Shown here: piece after piece, positions 34,322 to 46,642 of the stretch
Layout: every line of letters begins with the position of its first letter
Numbering within the stretch: position 1 is the first letter of the stretch
Assembly (NCBI GenBank): GCA_017979445.1
Contig: JADQWC010000057.1
Location: 1 to 64,000 of the forward strand
Source: Akebia trifoliata
Taxonomy: Eukaryota > Streptophyta > Magnoliopsida > Ranunculales > Lardizabalaceae
Reading direction: 5' to 3'
DNA length: 64,000 bases
Translations under genes and position numbers: made by a program
Notes under the pieces: model-generated
What the model was told of the DNA's origin: nothing
What the model saw: the letters and a program-made list of their open reading frames with translations, nothing else
The model's database searches: none

Positions 34322-34456
34322 AGAGTCCCCTTTGGCACCCAACATTTTACCCAACAATTTGCCCAACACCGAGGAGATCATCCTCACCAAAAATCAGCCC
34401 ATTCCAAAACTTCTAACCCATGTAGGACAAAACATGTTGGGCAAATTGTTGGGTTA
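34322..34456. mobile_element. Foldback MITE (family M, copy 4), half-hairpin copy
   Basis: The end repeat ACCCAACAATTTGCCCAAC reappears inverted at about 34436-34455. The interior has one arm only (GAGATCATCCTCACCAAAAA, TCAGCCCATTCCAAAACTTC). It is flanked by TATATA runs on both sides, suggesting TA-rich target preference, as in copy 1. Confidence 0.7.
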
Positions 34457-34473
34457 TATATATATATATATAT

Positions 34474-34724
34474 TGTAGATGCCCTATGTAGGTTTCACTC
34501 AAGAGGCCTCCACTCTACTTAGGTTTTAGGGTCGTCACCATTTATAAAATCAAGGTCTGGATGGTTACCAAAAATTAGTTTTATAAAATCAACCTGTCAT
34601 TGAACAAATAAGTCTTAACCAAGATATATATTATTTTGATTGATAAATTGGGGTTAAAGGGCCCCTCCCTAAATATAAGATCTTAATAATAATAATTACA
34701 GTATAGATCTTCTATTAATATCCT
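34474..34724 (+). mobile_element. LTR fragment, family C
   Basis: Starts TGTAGATGCCC and contains GGGTCGTCACCATTTATAAA, matching the start and the GTCGCCACC block of the copies at 58081 and 61980. It is cut off beside the RNase H pseudogene. Confidence 0.5.
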
Positions 34725-35005
34725 CTAAAGCTCTTGAGGAACACAAGATGTATCCTTAGTTACCATAAAACCAGCGCCCACCACTCCAAGCTTTGCCAAA
34801 TAATCAACAGCTTTGTTAGTTCGCGCCACATGAACTTCAAAGTACTTCCCAACATCTGTATTTCCAAGATCTTTCAATCTCATTATTTATACTCTTAATT
34901 GAGTATAACGAGTCTGAACACATTACTATTTTAGCATGCCCCTTTCGATATGCAATTTTCAATGCTTCTAAAATTGCCTAAAGTTCTATTAAATAATATC
35001 CTTCT

Positions 35006-37882
35006 TGTAGACACCCCATTTTTGCAGTCACCTGATTAATCAACTCGTCAACCTGATTGTGACGATTCCCAATGATGGATGATTATTCCAATGCTTTATT
35101 TGTTATTAGATATGTTTCAGAAATTCAGATGAGGTAACAAAACTATAGAAACCACGCTACGTTAGGAAAATATAACCCCAAAAATATAAAAATCATAATC
35201 TTGCAGACAAAAAGAAGTTTTATGATAAAAATCACTGTTCAAATTACCAAAATACCTGAAAGTGCCCTCGATCCGCGAGGTGCGCGGATCCGCTTTTGAC
35301 CTTTGAGATTTGGGAGTCGTCACCTAGTCATTACGGTTTATGAACCGAATATTGACTCTAGAAAGGTAAATAACACTAGTCTATAAAAGAAAATACGGGC
35401 CCAGGGATCACGTTACGGGGTTGGAAGGTGTTAGGCACCAACCCCGCCCAACAAGTGCTGGTCTCTACTTCTTCCCAAAAATCGGTTACATTGCAAAATA
35501 GACCAAAAACAACAAATAATAATATATATAAAATATAAAATAAAGTTACCTTGCCGATTACAACGATTCCCTCAGCACCAGCGGAGAGTATCTTCGTATG
35601 TATTTCCTTACTATTCGCCCGTCACCGGATCTGATTTTTGATTTTCAAGTTGAGGTATCTTCTTCTTAGATCTGTGAATTTTTTTATTTTTCTTATGGAT
35701 TTGAAGGTGTTTTGGAAGGATTTTTGAGTGTTTTTTTAGCTAAAGTTGAGGTATAAATGTTAGGTAAGGAGTTAAGGCTTCAAAATTAAGGTTTTGGGAA
35801 AGTTGGGGAGACTTCTTGACCTACTTTTCCTATGGTTTATTCTTAGATACAAAAATAGGTTGTAAGAACCCTTATTTATAGATTTTTTTAAGTACTTATT
35901 TTGATAGAATTAGTGTTTAATTATAATTCTTTTAGAAAGAGTTATTGTTTAATTAGAATTGTTTTAGGTAGAGTTATTATTTAATTATAATTCTATTAAG
36001 GTTTTGACTTTTAGTCTCACTTGATTGACTTTAAGATTTTGACTTTAGTCTTACTTGATTGACTTTAAGATTTTGACTTTAGTCTTACTTATTTGACTTA
36101 TAAGATTTTGACTTTAGTCTTACTTGATTGACTTTAATTTTAATTAGGATTTCACTTTACATTAATTAATGTTTTAATTATTAATTTCGAAAATTTTAAT
36201 TATTAAAATTGTAAAATTATCGTTTTACCCTCGGAGATGACTTTTTACGTTTTAAGTCGGTTTTGATGTTCTAGGATGTTTTAGAATTGATTTTTCGTAA
36301 AGAATTCAATGGGAATATTGGTTTGTGTCATTTATGAAATTTTTTGTGCGAAATGGTCGTGAACTTTATGAAGGGTATTTTTGTAATTTTGTCAAATTTT
36401 GTGAAAATTGGTGAAATGATTTATTTAGTTTCGATTTGTTGTTTTATGTGTTTGAAAGGATTTTCCTAAGCGTAATGTAAACTCTAGGGATGTTTTGATG
36501 TTAGGGGTATTTTGGTAATTTGATCATTTTTTAGTGATTTTACCGTGAAACTTCTTTTTGTCTGTAAAATGATAATCTATATGTTTTTGGAGTTATATTT
36601 TTCTAGCGTAGTGTGATTTCTAAGATTTTGTTAGTTTAAGATACCTCATCCGAATTTCTGAAACATATCTAATAACAAATAAAGCATTGGAATGATCATC
36701 CATCATTAGGAATCGTTGCAATCGGGTTGACGAGTTGATTAATCAGGCGAGTGCAAAAATGGGGTGTCTACAATACCCTTAACATCAAAACATCCTTAGA
36801 GCCCCCTTGTGCTTAAGAAAACTCATTCGAATACATAAAACAACAAAATGAAATCAAATAAACCATTTCGTCAATTTTCACCAAATTCGATAAAATTACG
36901 AAAATGCCTCTCATAAGGTTTGACAATCATTTCACATCAATTTTTTTTCCATAAATAACACAAACCAATAATCCCATTGAATTCTTTAAGAAAAATTGAT
37001 TCCAAAACATCCCGGAACATCGAAAACCGACTTGAAACACAAAAGTTCTCTTCAAAGGTAAAACGATAATTTTCTAATTTTTAAAATTTTTAATTTCGAA
37101 ATTAATAAATAAAATATTAATAAAATAAGACCTTAATAAAATTAATTTAAAAAATACTAAGTCAATCTCATAAGACTTAAGTCAAAACCCTAATTAAAAC
37201 CCTAATCTAAAAAGATCAAGTCAATCTCATAAGACTAAAGTAAAAACCCTAATAAAAACCTTAAAAAAAACATAATCAAACAATAACTCTACCCAAAAAA
37301 ACTCTATAAATAGAGAGCCTCCACAACGTAATTTCGTAGGTCAAAGAAAATCCTAGAAAAAGTATGTCAAAAAGCCACCCTATCCTTCCCAAAATCTTGA
37401 TTTTGAAGCCCTAACCCCTTACCTATCATCCAAACCCTAACTTTTATAAAAAAGACTCTCAAAACTCCCTAAAAACCACCTAGAAACGCATCGCAATACT
37501 AGGAAAAACTCTGATCTAAGCAGATCCGATGATAGAATAAAACGAAGAGAATTTATACGAGAAGTTGTTCTACCATATCTGAGGAAAGAAATCGTTGCGA
37601 TCGTCACAGGTATAATTGCTTTGTCTTTTTTATTTATTTTAAACCTTTAACAATGTAATATTATTGAAAATTAGTAGAGACCGGCGTTTATCGGGCGAGG
37701 TTGGTGTCTAACACCTTCCAACCCCGTAACGTGATCCTCGGACTTAGTATCTTTTGTAGATTAGTTATTTTATTCATTTTGAGTCAATGCTCGGTTCTTA
37801 GATCGTAATAACTAGGTGGCGACTCCCAAACCTCGAAAATCAAAAGCAGATCCGCACACCCCACGGATCGAGAGCTCTTTCA
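35006..37882 (+). mobile_element. Solo LTR, family B (outer), TSD CTTCT
   Basis: Begins TGTAGACACCCC and ends GAGAGCTCTTTCA. CTTCT at 35001-35005 is repeated at 37883-37887. Minus the inner insertion, it is about 1356 bp. It carries the family B landmarks: GGAGTCGCCACC-like block, GGTGTTAGGCACC hairpin (complement at about 37698) and GGATCCGC near the 3' end. It has no internal domain. Confidence 0.9.
35257..36772 (-). mobile_element. Solo LTR, family B (inner, inverted), TSD ATACC
   Basis: On the plus strand it runs TGAAAGTGCCC to GGGGTGTCTACA, the reverse of the outer copy. ATACC at 35252-35256 is repeated at 36773-36777. Removing it restores the AAATTACCAAAATACC-CTTAAC order seen in the copy at 54140-54175. 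Length 1516 bp. Confidence 0.92.
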
Positions 37883-38077
37883 CTTCTCATCTATGCTCAC
37901 CCAACATACAAAAACCAATTCCCCATGATAGTTTCTAGCGATGAATCCCAACCCTCCTTTATTTGAGAATAGTGAACCATCAGTATTAAATTTCAGAAAT
38001 GTTTCACAACAATCTTCTTAGAGGCGCAAGTGCAGTCCCAATTCTTAAAGAACTATGTCATCTATCCAACATTAATT

Positions 38078-38892
38078 TGTTGGATTAATATGGAATTTTT
38101 CCTAATGTTTGAATGGAAGTGGAAGTCAAAGTAAAGTAAAAGTAAAAAAGTAAAAGCAAAAGTAAAAAAGTGAATGTAAGAGTTAAAGTAGTTTATTTTT
38201 CAAAGTTGTAGTGTAAATTGTTTTAGTCCCACATCGGATAAGAACAACTAAAGAGTGTAACTCTTATATAGACTCATTGATCCAAAAAACCTTTGTGTGT
38301 GTACGTAGGGGGGTGCAAATCTTTGGATTTAAACTTCACGTTGGTGTGCATGAAAGGCTCACTTTTGTTAAAAATTTGTTGGATGGAGTTGAACTCAATA
38401 AGTTACAACTTGTGACTGTTCCAAGAGACACAATCACAACCCAAACTCTATAGACAAGTGTGTATGTTCAAATAGTAACAACCCAAGTTCACTTGTCAAC
38501 AGTTTTGGTAACTATCTAGATAGGCACTTCTATTTCTTTATATTCTCATTACTTTCCTCATTTGAATTCATTCAATTTCAAGTTTTTTATTTGCACTGCG
38601 CCTTTTTGTTTTAAGAGATTTCTTTGTGTGTCCTTGAGAGTATAAATCACAGTATAAGTTCACTTGTATGTGTACACTAAGAGTGCTGCCTTGTACACGT
38701 GTGAAACGTTGTATCCTAGGAGACAAATGTCCAAAGACTATTAGCACATCACAAGGGCAAATCTATCTTAAGGCTATTATGTCCAATACAAGCCTCACTC
38801 ATTTCAATATAAAAATAATCATTCACGGTATTTCAAATTTACTTTGTTATTTTATTTCATAATCTTTTTTATTTATTATTTATAATCTAACA
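38078..38892 (+). repeat. 5' LTR of the Ty1/copia element
   Basis: Starts TGTTGGATTAATATGG and ends CTAACA, 815 bp. It aligns with 43398-43639 plus 51525-52048. It lacks about 100 bases present in the 3' LTR around the gypsy insertion site. TATATAGACTC near 38273 may be its TATA region. Confidence 0.85.
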
Positions 38893-38896
38893 TCAC

Positions 38897-38909
38897 TGGT
38901 ATTAACAAT
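38897..38909 (+). other. Probable copia primer-binding site
   Basis: TGGTATTAACAAT lies four bases after the LTR. Plant copia elements usually have TGGTATCAGAGC here (initiator Met tRNA); the first six bases agree. Confidence 0.5.
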
Positions 38910-38974
38910 CTTAAGACAGATTTATTAATATTTCTATGTTGATTAGATTTTTAAAAAAGAAAATAAATTATACG

Positions 38975-39902
38975 ATGCATACTCCACAAGAGAAGCCTGA
39001 GAAGTTTGACAGCACAAACTTCAAAAGGTGACAACAAAAGATGTTGTTTTATTTAATGACATTGAACTTGACGAAATTCCTACAAATGAATCATCTTGTT
39101 CTCAAAGAGAACGAATCTGACATAACCACTATTGTTACTATTGAAGCATGGAAACATGTAGAATTTCTATGCAACAATTATATCCTCAATAGACTGAATA
39201 ACACATTATATTATATGTACAATTCAATTACTATTGCAAAAAAACTATGAGATTTCTTAGACAAAATGTATAAAACAGAAGATGCCAGACTTAAAAAATT
39301 TGTTGTTGGCAAATTCTTAAACTTTAAAATGTTGGAATCCATAATAATGATAACTAGAATCCAAGAACTCCAGATTATCATACATGAAATTCATATAGAA
39401 GGTATTTCAGATAGTGAATCTTTTCAAATGGCATCAGTAATTGAAAAATTATCGCCGTCATGGAAAGATTTCAAAAATTATTTAAAATACAAACATAAAG
39501 AGATGAATTTTGAGGACTTGAATTATAAGATTGAGGATAGAGGAGAACAACAAAATGAGTAAGAAAAAGGCTAAGCACAACTCTTTCAAGTCTAAGGCCA
39601 ATGTGGTGAAAGATAAAAGACCTAAGTCGAACTCTCACAACAAAAAAAGGAAATTCTCCAACCAATGTAGTCAGGGTCTTATAGGTAGAGATTATAAAAT
39701 ATTCAAGGGAAATTGTTATGTGTGTAACAAACCTGGACATCGAGCAAAGGATTGTCGTAAACGCAAAGAGCAAGATTCATTAAAGAATAAACCTATTAAA
39801 GCCCAATTGACTAAATTAAAAAATCTTACGATAGTTGTTTTCTACATCAACCTTTTTGCAGTTATCTCTAAAATCAACTTAGTTGAAAATACTAAGGAAT
39901 GA
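38975..39902 (+). pseudogene. copia gag remnant (UBN2 region and zinc knuckle)
   Basis: ATG at 38975 begins MHTPQEKPEKFDSTNFKR, then a TGA where the family has Trp, then QQKMLFYLMTLNL. The capsid region continues in 39266-39562 (LSPSWKDFKNYLKYKHKEM). In another frame, 39531-39902 carries a Lys-rich stretch and a CCHC knuckle CYVCNKPGHRAKDC. It resembles the TNT1-94-like group of plant copia elements. Several frame changes and stops make it inactive. Confidence 0.85.
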
Positions 39903-42778
39903 TGGGTAGACATAGGAGTCACTCGACATACATGTTTTGACAAGAATTTTTTTTTAGAATATAAGAAAAATGAAAAATGGAAAAAGATTATTTATGGGAA
40001 ACTCTTCGACTTCAACACTTGAAGGTCAAGGAAAGGTTGTGTTGAAAATTACTTTAGGAAGAATCTAACTTTAAATGATGCGTTGCACATATCCGACACC
40101 TGAAAAAATCTTGTAACAGGATCATTACTCAGTAAAAGGAGTTTCAAGTTGATTCTTGAGTCTGACAAATTTTTACTTACAAAGAATGGGATGTATGTGG
40201 GGAGAGTGTATTTGATCGATGGTCTATTTAAAATGAATGTAATTACTATTGTACCCAAAGTTTTCAATATTAATAAAATTAATTCTTCTGCTTACATACT
40301 TGAGTTATCTTATGTCTAGTACGGTAGATCAGGTCATGTTAATTATAGTTCTTTAAGAAGAATGACTAATTTAGGATTGTTGCCTAAATTTATTTTTGAT
40401 GCTAATCATAAATGTGAAATTTGTGTAAAATCTAAGTTTTCAAAATAATCTTTCAAATCTATTGAAAGAAATTATGAACCTTTAGATTTGATACATAGTG
40501 ATCTTTGTGATCTAAAATTTGTTCAAAGTAGAGGAAGTAAAAAATATTTTATGACCTTTATCGATGATTGCACTCTATATTGTTATGTGTATTTACTAAG
40601 AACCAAGGATGAGGCTCTGTAAATGTTCATTAAATATAAACATGAGGTTGAAAATCAACTTAATAAAATGTTAAAGGTCTTAAGAACGAACAAAGGTGGT
40701 GAATATTATTCATACCTTTTGATGACCTATGTGCTCCACATGAAATTATTCATCAACAACAACACTATACACGCTTTAGCAAAATGGACTTGTTGAAAGG
40801 AAAACTTGAAAATTAAAAAAAATGTTGAATGTGATGCTAATTAGTTTTGGTTTATCAAAAATATTATAGGGGAAAGCTTTACATTCCGTAAATTACATTA
40901 TTAACAAGATACCCCACAAGAAAACTAATAAGTCACCTTATGAATTATAGAAAGGCAAAATACTTTCGTATAAATTCTTGAAAGTGTGGGAGTGCCTAGC
41001 TAAAGTAGCGATCTCAGTTCATAAAAGAACCAAGTTAGGATCTAAAACTAGTGACTATTTATTTATTAGCTATGCCAATAATAATAGTGCATATCATTTT
41101 CTTGTGCATAAATTATATATAACTAATGTTCATCAAAATACAATCATTGAATCACAAGATACAGTATTTTTTTAAAATATATTTTCATGCAAACTTATAG
41201 ATGATATACGTTCTAATAAAAGAACACATAATATTATATCAAATGATGATCATGATAATGAATCAAGGTACAATAAGAGAAATAAGGATCTCTATGTCGT
41301 TTAGTCTAGATGTTCTAACTTATTTGTTAGAATATGAATCAAAAAACTTTAAGGAGGTCATATCCACACCTAAAACACTATATTGAAAATAGACTATGAA
41401 TAGTGTGAATCCATTATGCAAAATTATACATGAGAGTTGGTAAATCTTCCACTAGATAAATATAAGGCAAGATTTATTGTTAAAAGATTCAAACAAAAAA
41501 GAATGTTTGAATTATTTTGATACATATTCATCTGTTATAAGAATAACATCCATTATGATGTTAATAAGAATTGCTACTTTATATAAACTTGAAATACATC
41601 AAATAGATGTAAAAGTAATATTTTTAAATGGTGAATTAAATTAGAAAATTTATATGAAACAACAAAAAAGTTTATTGTCAAAAGATAAGAAAAGAAAGTG
41701 TGCCGACTTGTAAAATCATTTTATATACTAAAACAAGCTCTAAAGAAATGGCACGAAAAATTTGATAGTATAATGATAAAGAATGAGTTAAAAATCAATG
41801 AGTATAACAAATGTGTCTATTTTAAAAATATTGATAATGCATATATAATTCTTTGTCTTTATGTAGATGACATACTTATTATGAGAACTAATAAAGATAT
41901 CATTAGATCCAGTAAAAGAATATTGATCAATAACTTTGATATAAAAGATTTGGGTGTTGCTTATGTTATTCTTGGAATTAAAATTATAAGAATTTCAGAT
42001 GAACTAGTTTTGTCTCAATCTTAGTATATTGAGAATATGTTGAAGAAATTCAATAAATTTGATATTAGTCCTACTAAAAAATATTTTGATCCTAAAATAA
42101 CTTTAAAAAAAATATTGGTCCTTACAAATCCCAATTAGAATATTATCGAATAATAGGCAGTCTAATGTATATCATGAATTACACAAAAATAGATGTTGCT
42201 TACTCAATTGAAAATTTGAGTAGATATACAACTAACATTAGAGTTACTCATAGGAAAGCATTAGTCAGAATATTAAAGTACTTGAAGTACACTCTAGACT
42301 ATGAATTACATTATACTAAATATCCAGCTATATTTGAGGATATAGTGATGTCAATTGGATATCAAACTCTGAAGAGTCAAAATCCACCAGTAGTTATGTA
42401 TTTATAGTTGGTGGTGCAATCGTTTCATAGAAATCTTTGAAACAAACGTGTATAACACGCTTCACAATAGAATCTGAATTTATTATTTTATATAAAACAA
42501 GTGAAAAAGTAGATTGACTTTGTCATTTCTTAGAAGATATTCTGTTATGGGAAAAACATGTGCCTGCAATTTGTGTACATTGTGATAATCAAGCAATTAT
42601 CACTCAGGTAGAAAATTTTATTCATAATGGGAAGTCACAATACATACATCGTAGACACAACACCATTAAAAAATTGCTCTCAAATAGAGTTATTTCTATC
42701 GACTTTATAAAGTCTAAAGAAAACCTTGCATATCTATTTCTAAATATTTGTCTAGAGAGCAGAAATATCATGCATTAA
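39903..42778 (+). pseudogene. copia pol remnant (protease, integrase, RT, RNase H)
   Basis: Domains follow in copia order. The protease region near 39903 has DIGVT where DSGAT is expected. The GAG-pre-integrase zinc region near 40320-40445 keeps GHVNY and CEICVKSK but has a TAG in place of the first Trp. The integrase core (40450-40710) keeps LIHSDLCD and FIDDCT but has LRTNKGGEY with Asn for the second catalytic Asp. The RT keeps YVDD (about 41861-41872, frame 41698-42024) but has stops upstream at 41641 and elsewhere. The RNase H end (42560-42778) keeps VHCDNQAI. The many stops and the catalytic change show an old, inactive copy. Confidence 0.9.
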
Positions 42779-43397
42779 GGGAAATAAGATTAAAACCTAT
42801 ATTTAAGAGTCACCTCAATGAAAACTTAATCTAGCGATTGAAGATCTCATGAACTAGGTTCAATAGGAAAACTAGTTGTGAGTGACTCAATCAATATCAC
42901 TTAGAAGATTTTTCTTTTGCTCATTTTTATGATGCATTAAGTACTGTCTGCAGTGAATGTTTAGGATAAGCTAAACTTTTAATGATGCATATATCTTATA
43001 TTTACAAGTAGCGTATAACAAGGTGCTCTTAATATAATATCACCTATGTGAGTGTAGAACTGATCGATTCTATAAGAATATTAAAAAACTGGATTCTCAA
43101 GAGCATTCATGACTCTGGGATTGTTCAAGACCAAAATGAACACAATCATAAGAATTTACTACGATTGGAAAGAAAATGTGTAAAGTCTATTATCTTGATT
43201 TACATGAAAGACTGAATAATTTAAAACTTATGTTCACTACTTAGTTTAGTAAATCCGATATGCTTTTATTGAGGAAAGGTTAAAGCCACAAGTTATTTCT
43301 CCTGATGCAATACATTTTCTATTGTATTCTCTGTGGGTTTAAAATGGTTTATCGTATTTTTTATCTAGTTACAACTTTCTCCATTCATGTAGATGAT

Positions 43398-43639
43398 TGT
43401 TGGATTATGTGGGATTTATCCTAATGTTTGAATAAAAGTGGAAGTAAAAGCAAAAAAGTAAATACAAAAGTAAAAAGTGAAAGTAAGAGTTAAAGTAATT
43501 TGTTTTTCAAAGCTTTGGTGTAAAGTATTTTAGTCCCATATCCGATAGGAACAACTAAAGAGTGTAACTTTTATATGAAAGTTTTCATATAGTGTAGTAA
43601 GTGTGAGAAAGATATGGGTAAAGCCCATGCGCAAGTGAG
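43398..43639 (+). repeat. 3' LTR of the copia element, first part
   Basis: TGTTGGATTATGTGGG onward matches the 5' LTR. It is interrupted at 43639 by the gypsy element and resumes at 51525-52048. It is cut again at 52049 by a family B LTR. The last ~130 bases of the LTR are not found in the window. Confidence 0.88.
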
Positions 43640-46600
43640 TGGTGGTAATATCGTTGTTCTTTCCACCAGAGTTAATATTAATCTTACTTTTACCTTACTT
43701 GTGGGGCAAGTAGGGGATCAAATCCAAGAGAAAGGGGGAGTAGAGTTAAGTTAAGAGGATAAAATTAGTTTCAATCAGATGGCATTAAAACTGTTTTTTT
43801 TTCTTTTCATGAATCTTTGACCTTATCAAGAAAATTTAAAGTTGTTGAAAAATGGACCGAAGTAAATAAAGTTAAAAGCAAGTAAACTTATGAAATTAAA
43901 GTACCATTGGAAGTGGATCTACCTAGAACATGTTAATAAGAAATTCTTAGTCTTTAGCTTTTTTATAACTCAATCATAAGGGCTTGGTGTTAGCTCGTTA
44001 GATCACAAAATTTAGCAAATGGGGAACATAAACAAAATAGAATTCTTTAAACTTCTTACTACCAACTATATATTTTAAGCATACTTTATCTTGATTTAAT
44101 CTAAGCATAAAGTATCTATATTAAGAATAAAATATGTAAAAAATCTTAAAGAGAACTCATGAGCATTTTAGATAAAAGAAAGGCATGAAACTAGAAACAA
44201 CACAAGAACTTACTCTAGGCTTTTTCACTCTCCAATGGAAGGAAGCTTAGTCTAATGTCATCGCAAGAGAGGGAAGATAAGAGATGGAAGAGCTTTTTTT
44301 CATTTTATGGAGAAACTTACAAATTCTTCTTCTTCTACTTCTTACAAGACTATTTAACTAAAAAGAAAATAACTAGAAGATAAAAATGCAAAAATATAAG
44401 AGAAAAGGCTAAGAGCTTTAAATTAAAAGAGTCTTAGATAAGTGAACAAAGATGGAGGATTTCTCTAAAGATTGAAGCTCTATTTATAGAGAAAAATATG
44501 TGTAGAAGAGTTCAAAAGTAACCTTCACTTTTCTTTGCACAAAAAGACAAAAAACGAGAATATGAGTTAAGGATTAGGGCATTCCAAAGTGGGCCCAAAT
44601 GTTTTTGCTTTAAGATTTTGATTCCAAAATATTGATTTTCTGCACAAGAAACACACGTAATTAGATTTATCTAGTAAATAAATTTATTTATGTATAATTA
44701 AGCCTAATTAACATGCAACATGATATTTCGAAGCTTATCATGATTATTACCTTAATACGGAGAAATAGGGACAAAAATCAAAATAAATGTCTGGGAAACG
44801 TGCGTATACTTCAGTGTTTCAAGACACTTGTCACACCCCCAAACTTACATTTTTTCTAGTCCTTAGAAAATAAAACTGCCACTTTCACAGGCACCTTGAC
44901 TGCATTTAACGAATATAATAAGCCCTTAAACCTCTAGGTTACCTCTAGTGGACGAGTTTGACTCGTGAGGGTTTGCTAAAAATATACCCACAAAATTTCA
45001 ACACTTTACAAAATATCAAAATCAAAATCAAAGTATGTAAAGCGAACATAATGATATTTCACAAATCAGTTAAATGTCATTTATGTTTGAACAAAGTTCT
45101 AAGTTTTTATTCTTCATTTTAAAAAATTTCAAAGATAACTTGAATACTTGTGCGATTTTCTGATTTTTTTTCTTTTTAAAATAATATTTTTTTAGGAACA
45201 AGATTTCACCTCCTAATTGCTAGGAATGGTCGGTTCTACCTAAGTTCTAACTCGAAACTAGGCATCCTGTCTGGGATTATGAGAGGTGTGGCTATTCATT
45301 TTAATACATCTAAGGGGTTTTATTTGTGATATTCTAGTTTATTTATATTTTTACCATTGATGGCTTTCACCCTACTGAACTAATTGGTCTCATTAGACTC
45401 TTTTCACTTTTGTACTTTTTTAGTTCTAACCTTTTTGCTTTACTTTAGTCTTTTTCACATCTTTCTACTTTTTATTTTCTCAACTTTTTCATACTTCACC
45501 ATTTTTTGGTGTTCTTTTTACAAAAAACAAGTAGTCCTTTTCAAGGTACCCAATTTAATCCCATGATTATTGTCCAAGTCATATTAACTCCAATTCTATT
45601 TTTCTTCTAACCAGCCAACCAAAGGATAAGGAAGTCATAGTTCATTACACTAAGTTTTCCCAAAAATTCTAGACAAAGAAGAAGGTAAACTCTTGTTCTA
45701 TAAAATCTTGTTTTTTTAAGTATTCAATCAAAAGTGAATTTTTCAAAGTAATTTTTTCATGATTTTCTTCATTTGGAACAACAACAAAAACTTATGATCA
45801 AAAGTTAGGACATGAGCTTGATATTTGAAATTTATTTGTAAAAAGTACAAACAAAGATTTTGAAGAAAATATTTCAAAAGTGTTAAATATTTTTTTTTTC
45901 AAATTTTTTTTTCTGAAAACATAAGACTAAACTAGAATTATATGCAATACAATTGTGAGCTAACCTAATACCCAAAAACCTAAATAAAATATTGTCCTTA
46001 ATATACACGCAATAAGGAAAGAGAGAAAAATGTTAGATTATATTTAAAATGGATTGGACATTAATATGTAAAATCTTGTTACAACTGATATGAAAAGATT
46101 GAAAGTTATAACAATTATAATTTTCGAAATAGTTTTGCATAAATAAAATCCTACCTAAGAATTAAGAAACAACTTAAAAATGTTATAATCTAATAATGAA
46201 ACCCATCTTAATATGAATCCGAACTTTCAGTGACCTGTGTCGCCTTCTTCTCCATATAGACCAACATCTATCTCTGTTACTCAATCAACAATTGCTGATC
46301 AGTCTGCAGTCCTAGTAGTGCTGATTGATTGGTTTGGTTAAGAGTTGTCTTGAAGAGGAAGATAATAAGAAAGGGATTAGGATTAGAATTTTTTTTTTGT
46401 TTTTTTTAAAAGTTTGTTTCCTAATTACACTACTTATTAAAACAAAAGCACATAGTTTGCCTCCCAAGCAGCGCTAAGTTTAATATCTTCAGCCGGACCT
46501 ATCAAAAGGTTTAATTTTTAAGAATTTTCCTAACATCTGATTTGATAGACACGACAATCGACTTCCCACCCCAAATGATAGACAGACAAATTTTGATCAT

Positions 46601-46642
46601 CATTGGGACATGAAAATGATTTTTTAAAATGATCAACATCCC

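Larger units (their letters stand above)
34725..38035 (-). pseudogene. RNase H-like (RVT_3) gene split by a solo LTR
   Basis: Read on the minus strand, the first half is 38030-37883: KFNTDGSLFSNKGGLGFIAR, then NYHGELVF, the first two strands with the catalytic Asp of the TDG motif. The second half is 35005-34725: AILEALKIAYRKGHAKIV, MCSDSLYSI with the second Asp region, then KVHVARTNKAVDYLAKLG, ending at TAG 34725. This is the RVT_3 RNase H fold found in LINE-derived and stand-alone plant proteins. An LTR sits between the halves, flanked by CTTCT repeats. There is a frame change at the old join, a TAG after GYYLIEL (family has a sense codon), and a frame change after SINNEI. Dead gene, probably already a LINE remnant when the LTR entered. 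Confidence 0.75.

Noticed and set aside
39471..39773. Minus-strand 100-codon open frame
   Set aside because: Opposite-strand shadow of the copia gag and zinc knuckle.
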